Source: Trichosphaerium sp. ATCC 40318
Taxonomy: Eukaryota; Discosea; Flabellinia; Trichosidae
Length of the DNA: 64,000 bases
NCBI GenBank assembly: GCA_038496445.1
Contig: JALMLS010000612.1
Span: 682,001 to 746,000, forward strand
Direction: 5' to 3'
Part shown: piece by piece, positions 39,429 to 53,909 of the stretch
How positions within the stretch are numbered: the first letter of the stretch is position 1
Layout of the letters: every line of letters begins with the position of its first letter
The notes under the pieces: model-generated
Told to the model about the DNA's origin: nothing
Seen by the model: the letters and a program-made list of their open reading frames with translations, nothing else
Database searches by the model: none
Program-made: the position numbers and the translations under genes

Positions 39429-39609
39429 CTGAAGAAACCAGAACCATCTTTCTTTGTAATATATCCTTTGTATCTTTGTACAGCAGTACGACACTTGTAT
39501 AAAATAAATTGTGTTGTGAATTGTAACCGAAAGTATTTAAGTCAAAAAAAAAGCAAAACATGTTAATATCGCGCAAACGAAAGGTATTGGTTTATTCTAT
39601 TTGGGTTAG

Positions 39610-40430
39610 TTAATGAGCTTTTACATTTTTAAAGCCAGTTATCTGCTCATGCCCTATGCACTTTGTGACAACAACGTGCAAGTTGTTATCGTCGTCATAG
39701 TACTTTTCTTCAATAAGCTCTCCAATTTCGTTTTCAGGCAACTTCAAGTCTTCACGTGTTTCACGTTCAGCTTTCTTTATTGGCTCGTCATCATTTACGT
39801 CTAAACCAAGAGCTCTATACGCAAAAAAACAATGAGAAAAAGAACAGAAAGGAAAGAAGAAGAAAGGAAAACAAGGGTTTGTATACACGTACCTTCTTTG
39901 CATGTTTGACAATTCATGCGTTTGAATTTTTCCGTTACGCCAACTTTTACGAAGTTGACGAAGCTCCTTCTTGGTTAAATCTTCGCAAGTGTTCTTGACC
40001 AAGTCTACCATACCCTTATCCTTAGATACTACAATTGTATTATCGTCTTTCAACTCGTCCAACTAAGTAGAGCGTTATAAACGAAAGGGACAAAACGTTG
40101 GAAAAAAAAGAAGTTTGAAACGTACCCTCCAGTTTTCTCTTTTCACCTCTGGAGCATGAACGTGGTCATGAGCGCTAAGGAGAATTTCGTATTTTCTTCC
40201 AGTGAAGATATCCATACCAACTACACGGAACTTTGCGTGACCGTGCTTACCAGGGGTAGATTTTTTCTTGCTAACCACTTTACATGGGTTTTTATCTAAG
40301 TTACAATCAGAAGCTGTTTTTTTTTCATAAAAGGGTCCGTACCATCGTTCAATAAAATCACTCTGTTGATCTTTATTTCATTACCAGTAAGCTGTTCGTG
40401 GTTTGCTTCGAAGTCGTCGTGTGTGGCCAT
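39610..40430 (-). CDS. Divergent eIF5A-like translation factor with C-domain insertion
   Basis: eIF5A helps peptide-bond formation and termination at the ribosome and carries hypusine. The hypusine loop is clear: KKKSTPGKHGHAKFRVVGMD (family form STSKTGKHGHAK; the modified Lys follows PG), then DIFTGRKYE and HAPEVKRENW. The N-terminus (MATHDDFEANHEQLTGNEIK) lacks the usual TYPxQ motif. After KRENWRLDELKDDNTIVVSK an extra segment of about 55 residues (GMVDLVKNTCEDLTKKELRQ to ALGLDVNDDEPIKK) interrupts the OB domain before TREDLKLPENEIGELIEE. The end is HEQITGFKNVKAH. The total is about 210 residues versus about 157-160 usually. The three introns and phases support this model. It may be a second, specialised paralog. 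Confidence 0.75.
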
Positions 40431-41199
40431 TTACCTTAAATAAAGTAAGCGGAAAAACCCAACATCGAGAGACGTAGAGGAGCGAACAAGGTTCGCCTTC
40501 TTTTACAAAAAAAAAGCCCGTACTGCAGATGTCTTGATGGATAGATGTTTTAGATGTTGTTGTTAAATTACTTAGATGCCTAGAAGGCATGCAACAGGTA
40601 TGAGAGTGTAAAAATATGATAATAATTTGCGTAGTTCTGTTCGTTGAAACACTTTCGCATTTTCTAAAGAATTTCACCACAAAAGATTTTTCCACCCAAA
40701 TTGTGAGAAAAAGTGGCGATTGAATTCAGTTAATATTTCTAGAAAACCTAAGGGTCTTTATTTTTTAGCTGTAGTTGAAGGAGAGATTTGTGACGAACAA
40801 TCGTAAAGAAAAGAACCATAGGAGTATATTTATAGACGTAGCTTTAATCAAAAGGTGCTATCGTCATTGAGCAGATAATAATCGCTACAAGTACGCCAAA
40901 AGCCTATTTTTAAAGAAATGAGATACTTTTATGCTAATTGCCCATGTAAACGAGCCGAAAATAGTACGTACGCAATGTTAAATTGGGTTTTGTTATCTGT
41001 TTGAGGTTCTTGAATACTCCACAAAAAATTTTACTACATCGTTTCGGGTTATGCTTGGAACCCCAACGCACTCTCAAACGGTTCAATACACCTACAAAAT
41101 AATAGAGAATAAAATAGGTAAATTTAATACGCGTAACGCAGTGTTAATAACTAGTTTATTGAATATTCCGTCGTTTTTTTCTGCTATTGAAAAACACCT
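40431..41199. other. Gap with no recognised gene
   Basis: About 770 bases lie between the eIF5A-like start and the end of the cytidylyltransferase gene, both on the minus strand. I looked for splice-linked coding exons and for snRNA-like or tRNA-like elements and saw none I could support. It presumably contains the eIF5A promoter. Confidence 0.4.
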
Positions 41200-43335
<2,136 letters not shown>

Positions 43336-46300
43336 ATGAGTAAGAAGAACGGCTATTCAACGCTGGATAATGACCAGGAATCACTGGACGTTGTACAGCC
43401 TGAGGGTAAATCTTCGGTACAACCGTTGCTGTAACTTCGCGAGTAATTTGTATAGATTATAAAGCAGGCTGCAGTGATTATTATAGCGTTAGTTTTCGTC
43501 GTCGCGATGATTATACTGATAGGTAAACAGTAATTTCAGCTACAAACATTAAATAGTATCTAGCTGTATTCGTGGCGCGTAAGTCGACGGGAGTGTACAC
43601 TCCAACAGGGAAATTGCTTGGTTTTGAAGATATTTTTTCTGGTGAGCTCTCAGCACGTTATATAACGACAAAATGGCTTCCAAGTGGTATGTTCGACTTG
43701 AATGACGCTATTGTAACCATTGTAGGCTTGCTGTCAGTGTCAAATGCCACTAGCGGTGAAGTAAGCTCTCTTGACCCACAAACAGGGGAGAAAACGCTTA
43801 TCTTCCAGAAATCAGATATCAAATTGGTACGATCAACCCTCTTTGTAGAGTTCTTTTTTGTACTACAAACCGCTTTGAACTTGCGACAAACATTTCCAAA
43901 AAAATCAAAACAAAATATTTTTTTAATTCACCTTGCGCTCTCTTTCCGATGGTACAAATTCGTTTGGAGTCACGTGATTTGTTTTTTTTATTTTTTTGAT
44001 AAATGTTTGTGGCTGTTTCTATTTTCTTTATTTGTTTTTCGCTTATGCCTGTACAGAATGATGTGCAAGTTGAGTACTTCAATTATTGGTTTTCTTCTGA
44101 TCAATCTCATGTATTATTCGCTTCGGAACGCACCAAGGTACGTAGAGGAATCATATTACGCCATACTTATATCTACTAGATTTGGAGACATTCCTTCTCT
44201 GCTGTCTATGTCGTTTACAACATAGCTTCAAAGCACGTGTTAAATTACAATCTTTTCAATAACTTGCAATTTAGACAAGTCTTCGCTCTTTCAGGCACAG
44301 ATCAGCTATTGAACGCGGTGTGGAGTCCAACAGGCAATAGCATTGTACGAAATTTCATTACAGTACTTATTCAATCAACGTGTTAACGATTGTTTGCAGG
44401 CTTATGTAAAAGACAACAACATTTTGTATCGTCAAATCGATCCTTTATCAGAACCTATTGTTGTTACTACCGACGGTGTACTAAGAGAAATATTCAATGG
44501 TATACAAACATGGGTCTACGAAGAAGATGTAACTGGATCATACAATGCTCTATGGTGGTCTCCAGATAGTACAAAAATCGCATTTTTGAGGTCAAATGAG
44601 ACAGTACGCTCCACAAAGAAATAGAAACTAGCAAACTTAGCTAAAATCATTCGCCATCTTTTTCTGCTTTTAATCGTTTTATAGCTCGTACAACGCATTT
44701 CTATTCCGTACTATGAGGACCCAAATGTCAGTTTGTATCCATCTCAAATTGTTATACCTTACCCAAAGGCTGGTACCCCGAATCCACTCGTTGAAGTAAA
44801 AGTATTTAACCTTCAAGATAATGCAACATCATCTATGGTACAGCCTCATCATCAGCCAATATCACAACGTGACCAATAAATTAACTGTTACTACAGGATA
44901 TTCCTTTTGAAGTGGAGTCTAATCGCTGGGTTTATGCTATAACATGGGTACCTGGATCAATATCTCAGTATCTAGGCATTAGGTGAATAAGAAAAACAAT
45001 GAATGAAAACGTTCATCACCTGAGCTTACCTTGCCCGTTTAGTGTCAAGAATAGAGACCAAAATGAAGAGAGACTTATTATTTCTGATGCTATTTCTGGT
45101 GCCACAGAAAATAACATACTTACTTGGAAAGCAGAAAATGGATGGGCTTTAGGTGTGCGTAACATGCTTTTGTTTTTATTCTTGATGAAATCACGGCTCT
45201 AAAAAAGTGTCAATTAGCAACCACCTCTTTGGATAGATAGTGATAGGTTTATCACTATTGGTAACAATAGTAATCATCTTCATATCGAGCTGTTTAATCG
45301 TACTTCTGGATTTGAAAAATTTTTAACTTCTGGTACGTTTTCTATTTTATCATGCTTTGTTCAAAGCTATTTTATGATCTACTATTAAATACTTTGTGTT
45401 AAAGGTGATTGGGAAGTACGTCAAGTACACAAATACGTCCAGAGTTCAAACGAGGTTTACTATTCAAGTACTCAAGTATCTTCTGTTGAAAACCATGTTT
45501 ACTCTGTAAACGTTGATACACTGGAAGTGAAACGTACCTCAGTTTCAAGTATTCAAGAAAGCGAGCCAGGTACGCGATCAATAACACAAGAAACTTCGTT
45601 TCGATGTTTCTATACTGTATGCATGCTGTAGTTCTTATTTTTTGTTAGCTTATTATAGTGCAAATTTCTCGCCAAAGGATGATTACTTTATACTCACGTA
45701 CACTGGTTTAAAAGTTCCTTTACAAGTTGTCAAGTCTTTTTCTGATGACACTGAATTTATCTTATCTAATAATGCTGAGTTATCAAAAACTCTAAGCGGT
45801 AAGATTACTATTTATTCAAGAAGGTTATTTAATTTTTATCTCAGGTTATGACATGCCAAAGGAAGAAATCACAACTATACATGTAAATGGTAACGACTTA
45901 AATGTTAAGTTCATATACCCACCTGGTACTAAGACAGTTCTTAACTTTATGTTGAAGCACATTTACCTAAAATAAGCCAAACAAATCTCACTGCGTTTTT
46001 TTTTTCTACAAAGTGTTTGACATCCTATTTAGGTTTTGATGATGGTAAAGCCGAATTCTATCCAGTATTACTCTCGCCGTACGTATGAGATTACTGAGTA
46101 TACATTCTAATCCATGAAACGTAAAATAGGTATGGAGGACCAAACTCACAACAAGTAAAATACGGGCTTAGTTATGGATATGATCAATATGTTTCTACTC
46201 ATTTAAATATCGTCGTTGCTGTCATTGATAATGTTGGTACTGCCGCTAAAGGCATACAATTTATGCAAGATACATAGTAAGTACCTAATCTACAAATGAT

Positions 46301-46983
46301 AAGAGAACTAACAGGTTTTTTTCAAGCCTTCAACTTGGTGTAAAAGAAGCTCTTGATCAAATTGAAGCAGCAAAAATATTAGGTCAAAGAAAAGAGATTA
46401 AAGCAGATCGTATTGCGATTAGAGGTTCAAGTTTTGGTGGATTATTAACACTATCTTGTTTGGTTGTACCAGAGGGATCATCAACTTTCAGAGCCGGTGT
46501 ATCAGTAGCGCCAGTAACAGACTGGAGATTTTATGGTGAGAAAGCTGTCAAACTTATTTTTCTTAGTTTTTTCTCTCTTTGTTGTATTGTTTCTATTAAA
46601 CAAATACCGCTAGATACTGCATACACTGAGAGGTTTATGCTCACACCGCAACAAAATCCTGAAGGATATAATGCAAGTTCAATATTAAACAAAGTATCGA
46701 ACATAAAAACAAATCTACTTGTCATTCATGGCACTGCTGATGATAATGTTCATTTCCAAAATTCTGCTGAACTTAATGTACAAATGGTACGCGCTGGTGT
46801 ACAATATGATGTAATGTATTATGCGAACAGAGATCACGCCATTACAGGTGACGGTACGTCTAATTTTTACCCTTAAAAGGAAAGTACAAACAAAACTGAT
46901 TGTTTATGTTTTTTTTAGGCGCTAGAGAACATTACTATACCTACATGACGAGTTATCTTAAAAATAAGCTTGTAGATTCATAA
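43336..46983 (+). CDS. Dipeptidyl peptidase IV-type serine protease (family S9B), type II membrane
   Basis: This enzyme should remove X-Pro or X-Ala dipeptides from peptides at the cell surface, Golgi or vacuole. A short cytosolic tail (MSKKNGYSTLDNDQESLDV) precedes one signal-anchor helix (AAVIIIALVFVVAMIILI). A beta-propeller follows, spread over many exons (FEDIFSGELSARYITTKWLP, YNALWWSPDSTKIAFLRSNE, LEVKRTSVSSIQES). The alpha/beta hydrolase domain has AIRGSSFGGLLTLS, with Ser in GxSxGG near 46430, Asp in HGTADDNVHF near 46735, and His in NRDHAITGDG near 46830, so the triad is intact. It ends YLKNKLVDS. In fungi the relatives are Ste13 and Dap2. Propeller exons include short, poorly resolved joins. 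Confidence 0.85.
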
Positions 46984-47214
46984 AACAACGTAAAATATGT
47001 ATGGTACCCTCCTTCTTTATTAACTATGTATCAATACAAGAGTTGTTACTTTTTTCGGTTCCTTGACACAAACACGTCTATACAAGCAACACAAAAGCGT
47101 TCTATGTTGTTACGCAATAATACAAGATTAACCAAAACTTCCTGCTACCAGCCTAGTGTCTGTAGTTCAGCAAACAAGCTTAAGAAAGTTAAGCTAACCT
47201 CACTCAATCAAACA

Positions 47215-49358
47215 ATGCCATCTATTTGTACACCTGTAACTCTGACGTTGCTGTTTGCACTTTCTACGTGCCCTGTAGAGTTATCAAGTCTTCCTCCAGT
47301 TGTTCATACATCGAATGGCGATATACAAGGCTACTTTGGTATAATTTTATGTTCCATGCACCAAGCTTAACCCACACTGTAGATACAGTAGAAAAACATC
47401 CATACACGTACTTTTACGGTATTACACGGTACATACTGTGAATAACGTACTAACCCGTTAGGCATACCGTACGCTGTTCCTCCGGTTGGATTAAAGCGAT
47501 TTTCTGTACCAGAGCCTTCTTTACCTTGGTCTGGCACTCTCGAAGCGTCAAAGCACGTGTTCTTTTTTGGAAAATACAGTAACATTGTATGCTAGATACA
47601 AACCTGCTTGCGTCCAACAGCAGCAAACACTAAATAACTTGATTACTTCTGAAGATTGTTTGTATTTGAATGTTTTCAGACCTGTATCTGATGACCAGCA
47701 CCTCCCTGTGTTAGTTTACAGTAAGCCTAACAAAAAAACCCACCAGAATTAATGACACTAAGTTCACGGTGGTGGGTTTGTAAATGGCGCTCCTGTTATG
47801 TACCCTGTTGGACAAATATCAGCAACAACCAATTCTGTCGTGGTGACAGTAGCGTAAGGTAATATTATCGTGACAGAACTTCTAATGATCAAAGATACCG
47901 GCTTGATTTTTTTGGATTTTATTATGCAAGTGATAACAAACAAAACGAAAACGTTGGACTACAAGATCAAGCTCTTGCAATTAAATGGGTTTATGATAAT
48001 ATCAAAGCATTTGGAGGTGATCCTAGTACGCTTACAATATTTGGAGAATCTGCAGGAGGTATGAGTGTCCTTATCCAGAGCGTTCTTCCCAAAGCAATTC
48101 AGAATACGCCAATTCAGTACGTGTGTTTCAACAAAGGTTCACTCACTCGATTAGCGCGATTATTGCTGAGAGCCCTGGGCCTTGGAAGCTTCCTAACACT
48201 ACAATGAATGCCGAAGATGCGATGCGAGTTGGATCAGCTTTGAATTGTCCAAACACCATTCCTTTAACAACGTACGAGCTCCTCTTTCTCAGAATTTACT
48301 CATTTTTAATTATTAGTTGTTTGAGGAACAGATCAAGCGATGATATAGTGAATACGGTTGAGACTCTAAAAGTATGTTTTTTTAGAAACTTGCGGTGCTG
48401 GTGTTAAACTCACGCAGTCATTTCTCATAAGAGTTTTAATATTTTTAGCTCTATACCTTTCCTGTAGCTGGTGGATCAACGCTACCTTCTCAACCACTAG
48501 CCCTTTTTAAAAGTGGTGAATACAACAAAGTACCTATGATAATCGGTACAAATGAGTAAGTACAAACATACATGTTGCCAACACTAAAATTAACTTTTCA
48601 AAGATACGAGGGTAATCTGTTTGTTGTTTTCGCAACTGGTACTACCCCAAGCCAAGGTACTGCCACTTTTAACTTTATATGTAATTAAAGCATTTAATGA
48701 TTATGCCTTCAAGGATTAAATGAGGAAGATTTTCATAAACAAGTGAACATTGATCTAAAACAGTATTCCGAAGGGTTTATTTCAAATGTTACTCAACTGT
48801 AAATCCTTCTTGTCTTTTTTCAAACACCTGTAACTTTTTATACAGCTATGACTCTTACACATCTTCTCATGGATACTGGGAAGGCGCTTCGAAGATATTT
48901 GGAGATATAGCAATATCATGTGGTAGTCATCTTGCTTCTGAAGTCATCTCAAAACAACAAAATTCCCTTTGGAGATACCACTTTACAAGGGTCGCTGAAG
49001 GCCCTAATGCTTATTTAAACGCTACACATATGACTGAATGTATGTTAAATAAGGTTAAAAAGATATAAATTGATGCTAACTTGTTGTAGTATCTTATGTC
49101 TTCCAACACGAACATCTTTTTCTAAATTACACTTTCGATGAAGATGATTACAACTTAGCGTCTGTCATGGTCGAATACTGGAAGAATATGGCTAAAAACG
49201 GTTCTCCTAATAAAGGTGAAATACCTTGGAGTCCTTTTTCCGATGATAGAGAGGTGATCGAATTCGACGTGCCTCTAAAAATGACAAATCTTAAACAAAA
49301 TATTTGGGATTATTGTAATTTCTGGGATACTGTTTTGTCAACTTTAGACTACGAATAA
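47215..49358 (+). CDS. Secreted type B carboxylesterase
   Basis: This alpha/beta hydrolase should cleave carboxylic esters. The start has a hydrophobic signal peptide ([20 protein letters not shown]). Family motifs appear in order: [46 protein letters not shown] (a family signature), [45 protein letters not shown] with the nucleophile Ser, an Glu in GTNEYEGN, and [16 protein letters not shown] with the His. The end is [12 protein letters not shown]. All three triad positions look intact. It sits just downstream of the S9B protease in the same orientation. Confidence 0.88.
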
Positions 49359-49530
49359 AATAGAAACATCGGGTTCCCAAGTTACATTGATATTTTGTTT
49401 AAGCTCCATTTCGGGTTTTTATTACAATAAAGTGGGTACACCCACGTAGAAAAACCGTATTTTCACTGATTCTCCGAAAATAATCCGTTTTTACTTAAAA
49501 GTTGTCTACGCGCGCGGTACAACGAGCAAA

Positions 49531-51742
49531 ATGACCGACAGCGCCAATTACTTCGACTTAGCTGCTTCACGAGCTCTACAAGCGTCACCTGTTCCAATTA
49601 ACATCTTGAAAGCTTCAAACTTGCGTAAAGTCGATCTTATTGGTAAATCAGATCCGTTTGTACTTTTGGGAGATCTACAGACGCCACAGGCGAAAACTAA
49701 AGTTGTATTTAAAAACTTAGTGCGTTATCTAGTGCCAACTGGTTAAGAAGTAGCTCTTACAATAATATAGGACCCAGAGTGGCACGAGCAGTTCAATTGG
49801 TACTAGAATTTGGCCTTCACTAGTGTAGCGCGTTCGATTGAGCTCAGCGTTTACGCATGTCGTAGGAAAAGCCATGGGAAGCCGCTAATAGAATTTTGGG
49901 TTTACGACCACAATAAGTTAACAAGGTACGCTCACATCGTGTAGTACTATGTCCACTGTGTCCTTACATTAACTTACTTTTCATTAGCAAAGAATTCCGT
50001 ACGTGCGGAGAAACCCATTGAAAAAAAAAAAACATGTGCCTAACCAAATGGGAGGTAGTTGGCTATGCTGAGCTAGATATTTGGGCTTTAGCACAAAAAC
50101 AAAACGTGCGTAATCTAGCTTTCTTGCTTGTTCACTATTTAATAAATGTCAACAGCAAACAAAGGAGGCCATACTAGAGATGAAGGAACCAGTAAAACAG
50201 GTTTGGGTTTTGATGGTTTTATCGAAATTTTAATAATTTTCGTCGTAGAGAATTGAGCTTACGTTAAAGCCTCACCCAAATAGGCCTAAGAGTAAGACAC
50301 GTGGTACTTTGACTATTGAAATAGAAATACCAAAATATGTACGTACCTCAAGAGTATAAATTTTATAACTAAGACAAAGTGTTCTCCCGTAGCTTCTTAT
50401 TCTCGGTAATAAACAAATTAAAGAAAATCTTGAAGTTTTGAATGGAGGTTTCGGAAAACCGTCTGATCTCTATCTACAAGCGATACGTATTTGGGAAAGA
50501 GTCATAAATAAACCTGAAGACAAAGATACTGCTAGCAACCGAGTTTTGAACTTGGCTGAGATGATGGTCCGTTATTCACTCCACTCCTCCTTTTTTCTTT
50601 AATGGCAACTTTTTTGTCTAAAGTCGGATTATTAGGATATTCTATCTCCACTTATACTGAGATTATTAATCCTCAAAGCGGTAATAACTAGTGAAAACGA
50701 AAATTGTACAAGATTCTCTGAACTACCCTTGTTTATGAAGGCGCTAGAGGTACCGTACATATATTGGAAAAAAAAATTGATTAAAATCTTTTACAAGAGG
50801 GTACATTTTAGCAACGAGAGATTTTTCACTATTAAAGAAAAAACAAGAACAAATACATTCAATCAAGTTGTTGAGAGGTTACAACTTATTGATTCCTCAA
50901 AGTGTGATCCAAGGGACCACTACAAAAGTACGTATAATTTACCTTTTTCATTACATTAACATTTGTTTAAGTTGCTTTCTACTACTTTTCAAGCGGAGAA
51001 AGTACTGTTACTTTTAAGACTATTAGGAGTTTTGTACATTTTGAAGCTAATGAGTTTACACCCGCACTAGGGGGCGCAGTCTCGTACAAAAAAAAACACT
51101 TTAAAAAGAAACTAAAACTAATCACGTGGATTTAGAACAATTTTAAGAAACTCACTGAGAAAAATCAAGGATCCAGCTGATACTAAAGCCATGATTGAGC
51201 GTTGCGCAAATTTTTCTAAGCCCTTAAAAGAAGTATATAGTGTAACTCTAGAGGTATGAAGGACATGTTTCGAAGAGAAGTTATTTTTAAACCATTTAAT
51301 TACTACTTTTTACCAATTTTGTTTGATGTCAGGCAGCCTTTATCCTTAAACTATTGAATTACTTATTAATCACTTATCCTGTGTAGAATAAAGACTATGA
51401 CCTGGAAGATTTCAAAGAATTTTACAACGGTGAAGAACTTGAAAGAGAAAATGCTGAAACTGTTGAAAAGTTTATGAATATTGTAAACGATACCATTACG
51501 CTGTATAACTCTGGTTACAAGTGTGTTCGAAAGAGGAAGATAGTAATTGAACCTTATAAACCACCAGAGAGAAAACCATTAAGATACCAGTATGTGTTTG
51601 ACACCCAAAAATCTAGCAATATCATTGTTTTTTTCAAGTACAAAATCCATTCTCTTATTTTAATTTTAGCCCTGCGTTCATTGACGAAAATACTGGGTCG
51701 ATAGATCTTATACGCCGTCAATCTTATAGGATTGATTATTGA
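49531..51742 (+). CDS. C2-domain protein with long helical C-terminal region
   Basis: The start reads MTDSANYFDLAASRALQ, then a C2-type beta sandwich: VPINILKASNLRKVDLIGKS, DPFVLLGD, KTKVVFKNLDPEWHEQFNW. The Asp pairs KVDLIGKSDPF and an EFWVYDHNKLTR strand are the usual calcium-loop positions. A second sandwich-like stretch (RGTLTIEIEIPKYV) may be another C2. The rest is mostly helical and charged (GKPSDLYLQAIRIWERVINK, DPADTKAMIERCANFSKPLK, DYDLEDFKEFYNGEELEREN), ending SIDLIRRQSYRIDY. I do not know the helical family. Lipid and calcium binding is inferred from C2 only. Some exon borders are uncertain. Confidence 0.6.
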
Positions 51743-51847
51743 GGAGCAAGGACGTCAAAAAATAAATGTGTTTGGAAACAAACTAGGCTAGAAAGTTACA
51801 TTTGAAATCAGTTTCTTTTAATGGCCATTTTACATATCGTTTCAGTT

Positions 51848-53183
51848 TTAGACACTGTTATCTCCTTTCTTTCCATTTTTTTTACTAGGTGCACTCCCAG
51901 CGTTTGGTGCGTTCTTATCAAGAGCTTTTTTATAGTCATCCACGGAGAACGCAAAGATACAAACCCCAGCGATGATAGGTAGTTCAAACATTAATAATAA
52001 ATTATCCCATAAGTCAGCCTTAAGTTCAGCTGTAAACAAATCACCGTCTTTGATCACATCAGTATTAACCAGAATGCTGAGAATGGTTACTTGTATATTC
52101 GATAGAAGAATAAGGCTTTGTACAGTCCAAACCTTTGGTCCTATTCTGTAGTCTTTTAGTACATCTACGGTTGCTGTTTTTAGCATCATAAGCCCATAAA
52201 TAGCAATCAATGATGAAACGTTGTTAACAGTTGAGATGTATGTGTTTAGTTGATCAGCGTCTATTGATGCCGGATCAAATGATTCCGAGTTTTCGTCTAG
52301 CAATACTCTCACAAGAGCAGCACAAGGAGCAATGATAGTGAATTGAGATACTAGTAAGTACACTAAACGTGAATGTGTTAGATTGTTGTAACAAACGTTT
52401 GAAGGCAATGAAATGTATCTATACGTACTCCATTTAAGAGATCTTCTAGTGAGGGATTTCTTGGGAAAACAAGAGCAACGGAAACAGCAACATAATGGAG
52501 GAACAGCATAATATCTGTGAATAGATATTTAGTAATTTACATTACAATTGTATCGTACTGTGATGGTTTTAAGCTCGTAATTATATCTGAAGCGCTCTTC
52601 CAACCGCCTAGGGCGTGTACTAAAGAAAGGATATCAGCGTGATAAAGCAAAAAGAGCCTAAAAAACAGGAAGAAAAAAACATGTCAAGTCCTTCTTTACA
52701 ATACATACTTATAGACTCAAAGAACCACCGTATTATAAGAGATTGGAAAGCCATTCGAGCAAGGCTTAATGTAAGCGTTGAGTTAAACAGAAAGATAGAT
52801 AGACACGCCAATATTGTATAAACCTAATTGTAGCAATGTCAAAATGGCGAAACCAACAGGAACTACTTACAGGTATAAAAGTAAATACTTCCAGGTTTAA
52901 CGTCCGTAATGTCGTCCTTTTAGCTTGAAAGTGTTTGTAAGTCACATAGGACCATAGAGTACAGCTGATTATTCCGAGTATAGTCATGGTAGTGATAATG
53001 AAGGCAACCTAAACATTACAATTACTAATTTCTCTGTCTCATATTGACAAATAAAAAAGCACTCAATTATCGGTTCCTTGTGGTACGTACAGACCCTGTA
53101 TTGTCCGATAGGACCTCGTCGAATGTAAGAAATCCATTTGTATCTTCACAAATAGTCTCTGTAATATTAGAAGTGTTGTTCAT
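51848..53183 (-). CDS. TMEM184 / organic solute transporter alpha-like membrane protein
   Basis: This is a seven-helix membrane protein. The start is MNNTSNITETICEDTNGF, followed by several helices over short exons. The long last exon has YLLVSQFTIIAPCAALVRVL, YISTVNNVSSLIAIYGLMML and then RIGPKVWTVQSLILLSNIQV, which is the Ost-alpha/TMEM184 pattern of a charged K-x(n)-F/W-Q helix. NLLLMFELPIIAGVCIFAFS is the last helix. The tail is basic (SAPSKKNGKKGDNSV). TMEM184 proteins are often in endosomal or vacuolar membranes. It faces the GT-D-like gene. Confidence 0.75.
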
Positions 53184-53909
53184 GTCGTGTTTGTTGATAA
53201 ATATTTCTTGATATGTTTTTGGTAGTTTTTTGTGAATTAATAGTTTTCACTGCTAGTATCACACTACAACGTGAGTACAACACGTAATGTAATGGTTTGG
53301 CGAGGGTTTTTAGATCCGGGAAAAAACGTGTTGGTTAAGTACGATAAGTGTGGAAAATAAAAAAGTCCGTTCATTCAGTTAATCGGAAGAACTGTTTTTT
53401 GCTAAGGGAGACTGGATTTGTTGCTCTGAGAATATCTACTAGTGTAAATCCTTTGATTAGCTACGTACGAAACTACTTCGGCTTGTAATGGCCTCGTAAA
53501 CGTTAACAATCTAAAACGGAAAAAATATTTTGGTTTCCTGACAGATTGCATGCAATGTTACAAAAGGTACAGGGAAAGAAATGACTTACAAAAAGGCGAG
53601 TTATTGCTACGTAATGTAGCAAACGACTTGAAATATTTCGTCATGAGAAACGAACTGTGGAGCTAGAGTATCGTATAAAAGTCGGTTGGTAACCATTAAA
53701 CCAAGGTGCTAATGGTCATTTACAGTACACGACATAGCGTTACTGTTGTTACGTCAAAGTCCAAGTCTCAAGCAAGGCCGTTCACAATTATGCCGCTTCA
53801 TAGTCACCTGTAAGAATCATGATATCTCTGACTCTTTACGCATTACAATATACTTGTCTACTGTGATGAATTATTAAAACTCGATTGTGTAAAGTGCTTA
53901 AGTCACTTA
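53184..53909. other. Long divergent gap, TMEM184-like / GT-D-like
   Basis: About 725 bases lie between the two divergent start codons. No ORF with good splice support and no recognisable RNA gene was found on either strand. The region probably contains both promoters and 5' UTR introns. Confidence 0.35.

Noticed and set aside
40431-41199. A search for snRNA or tRNA genes in the gap before PCYT2
   Set aside because: I found no B-box-like GGTTCRANYCC, no cloverleaf and no U1-U6 core sequences by eye.
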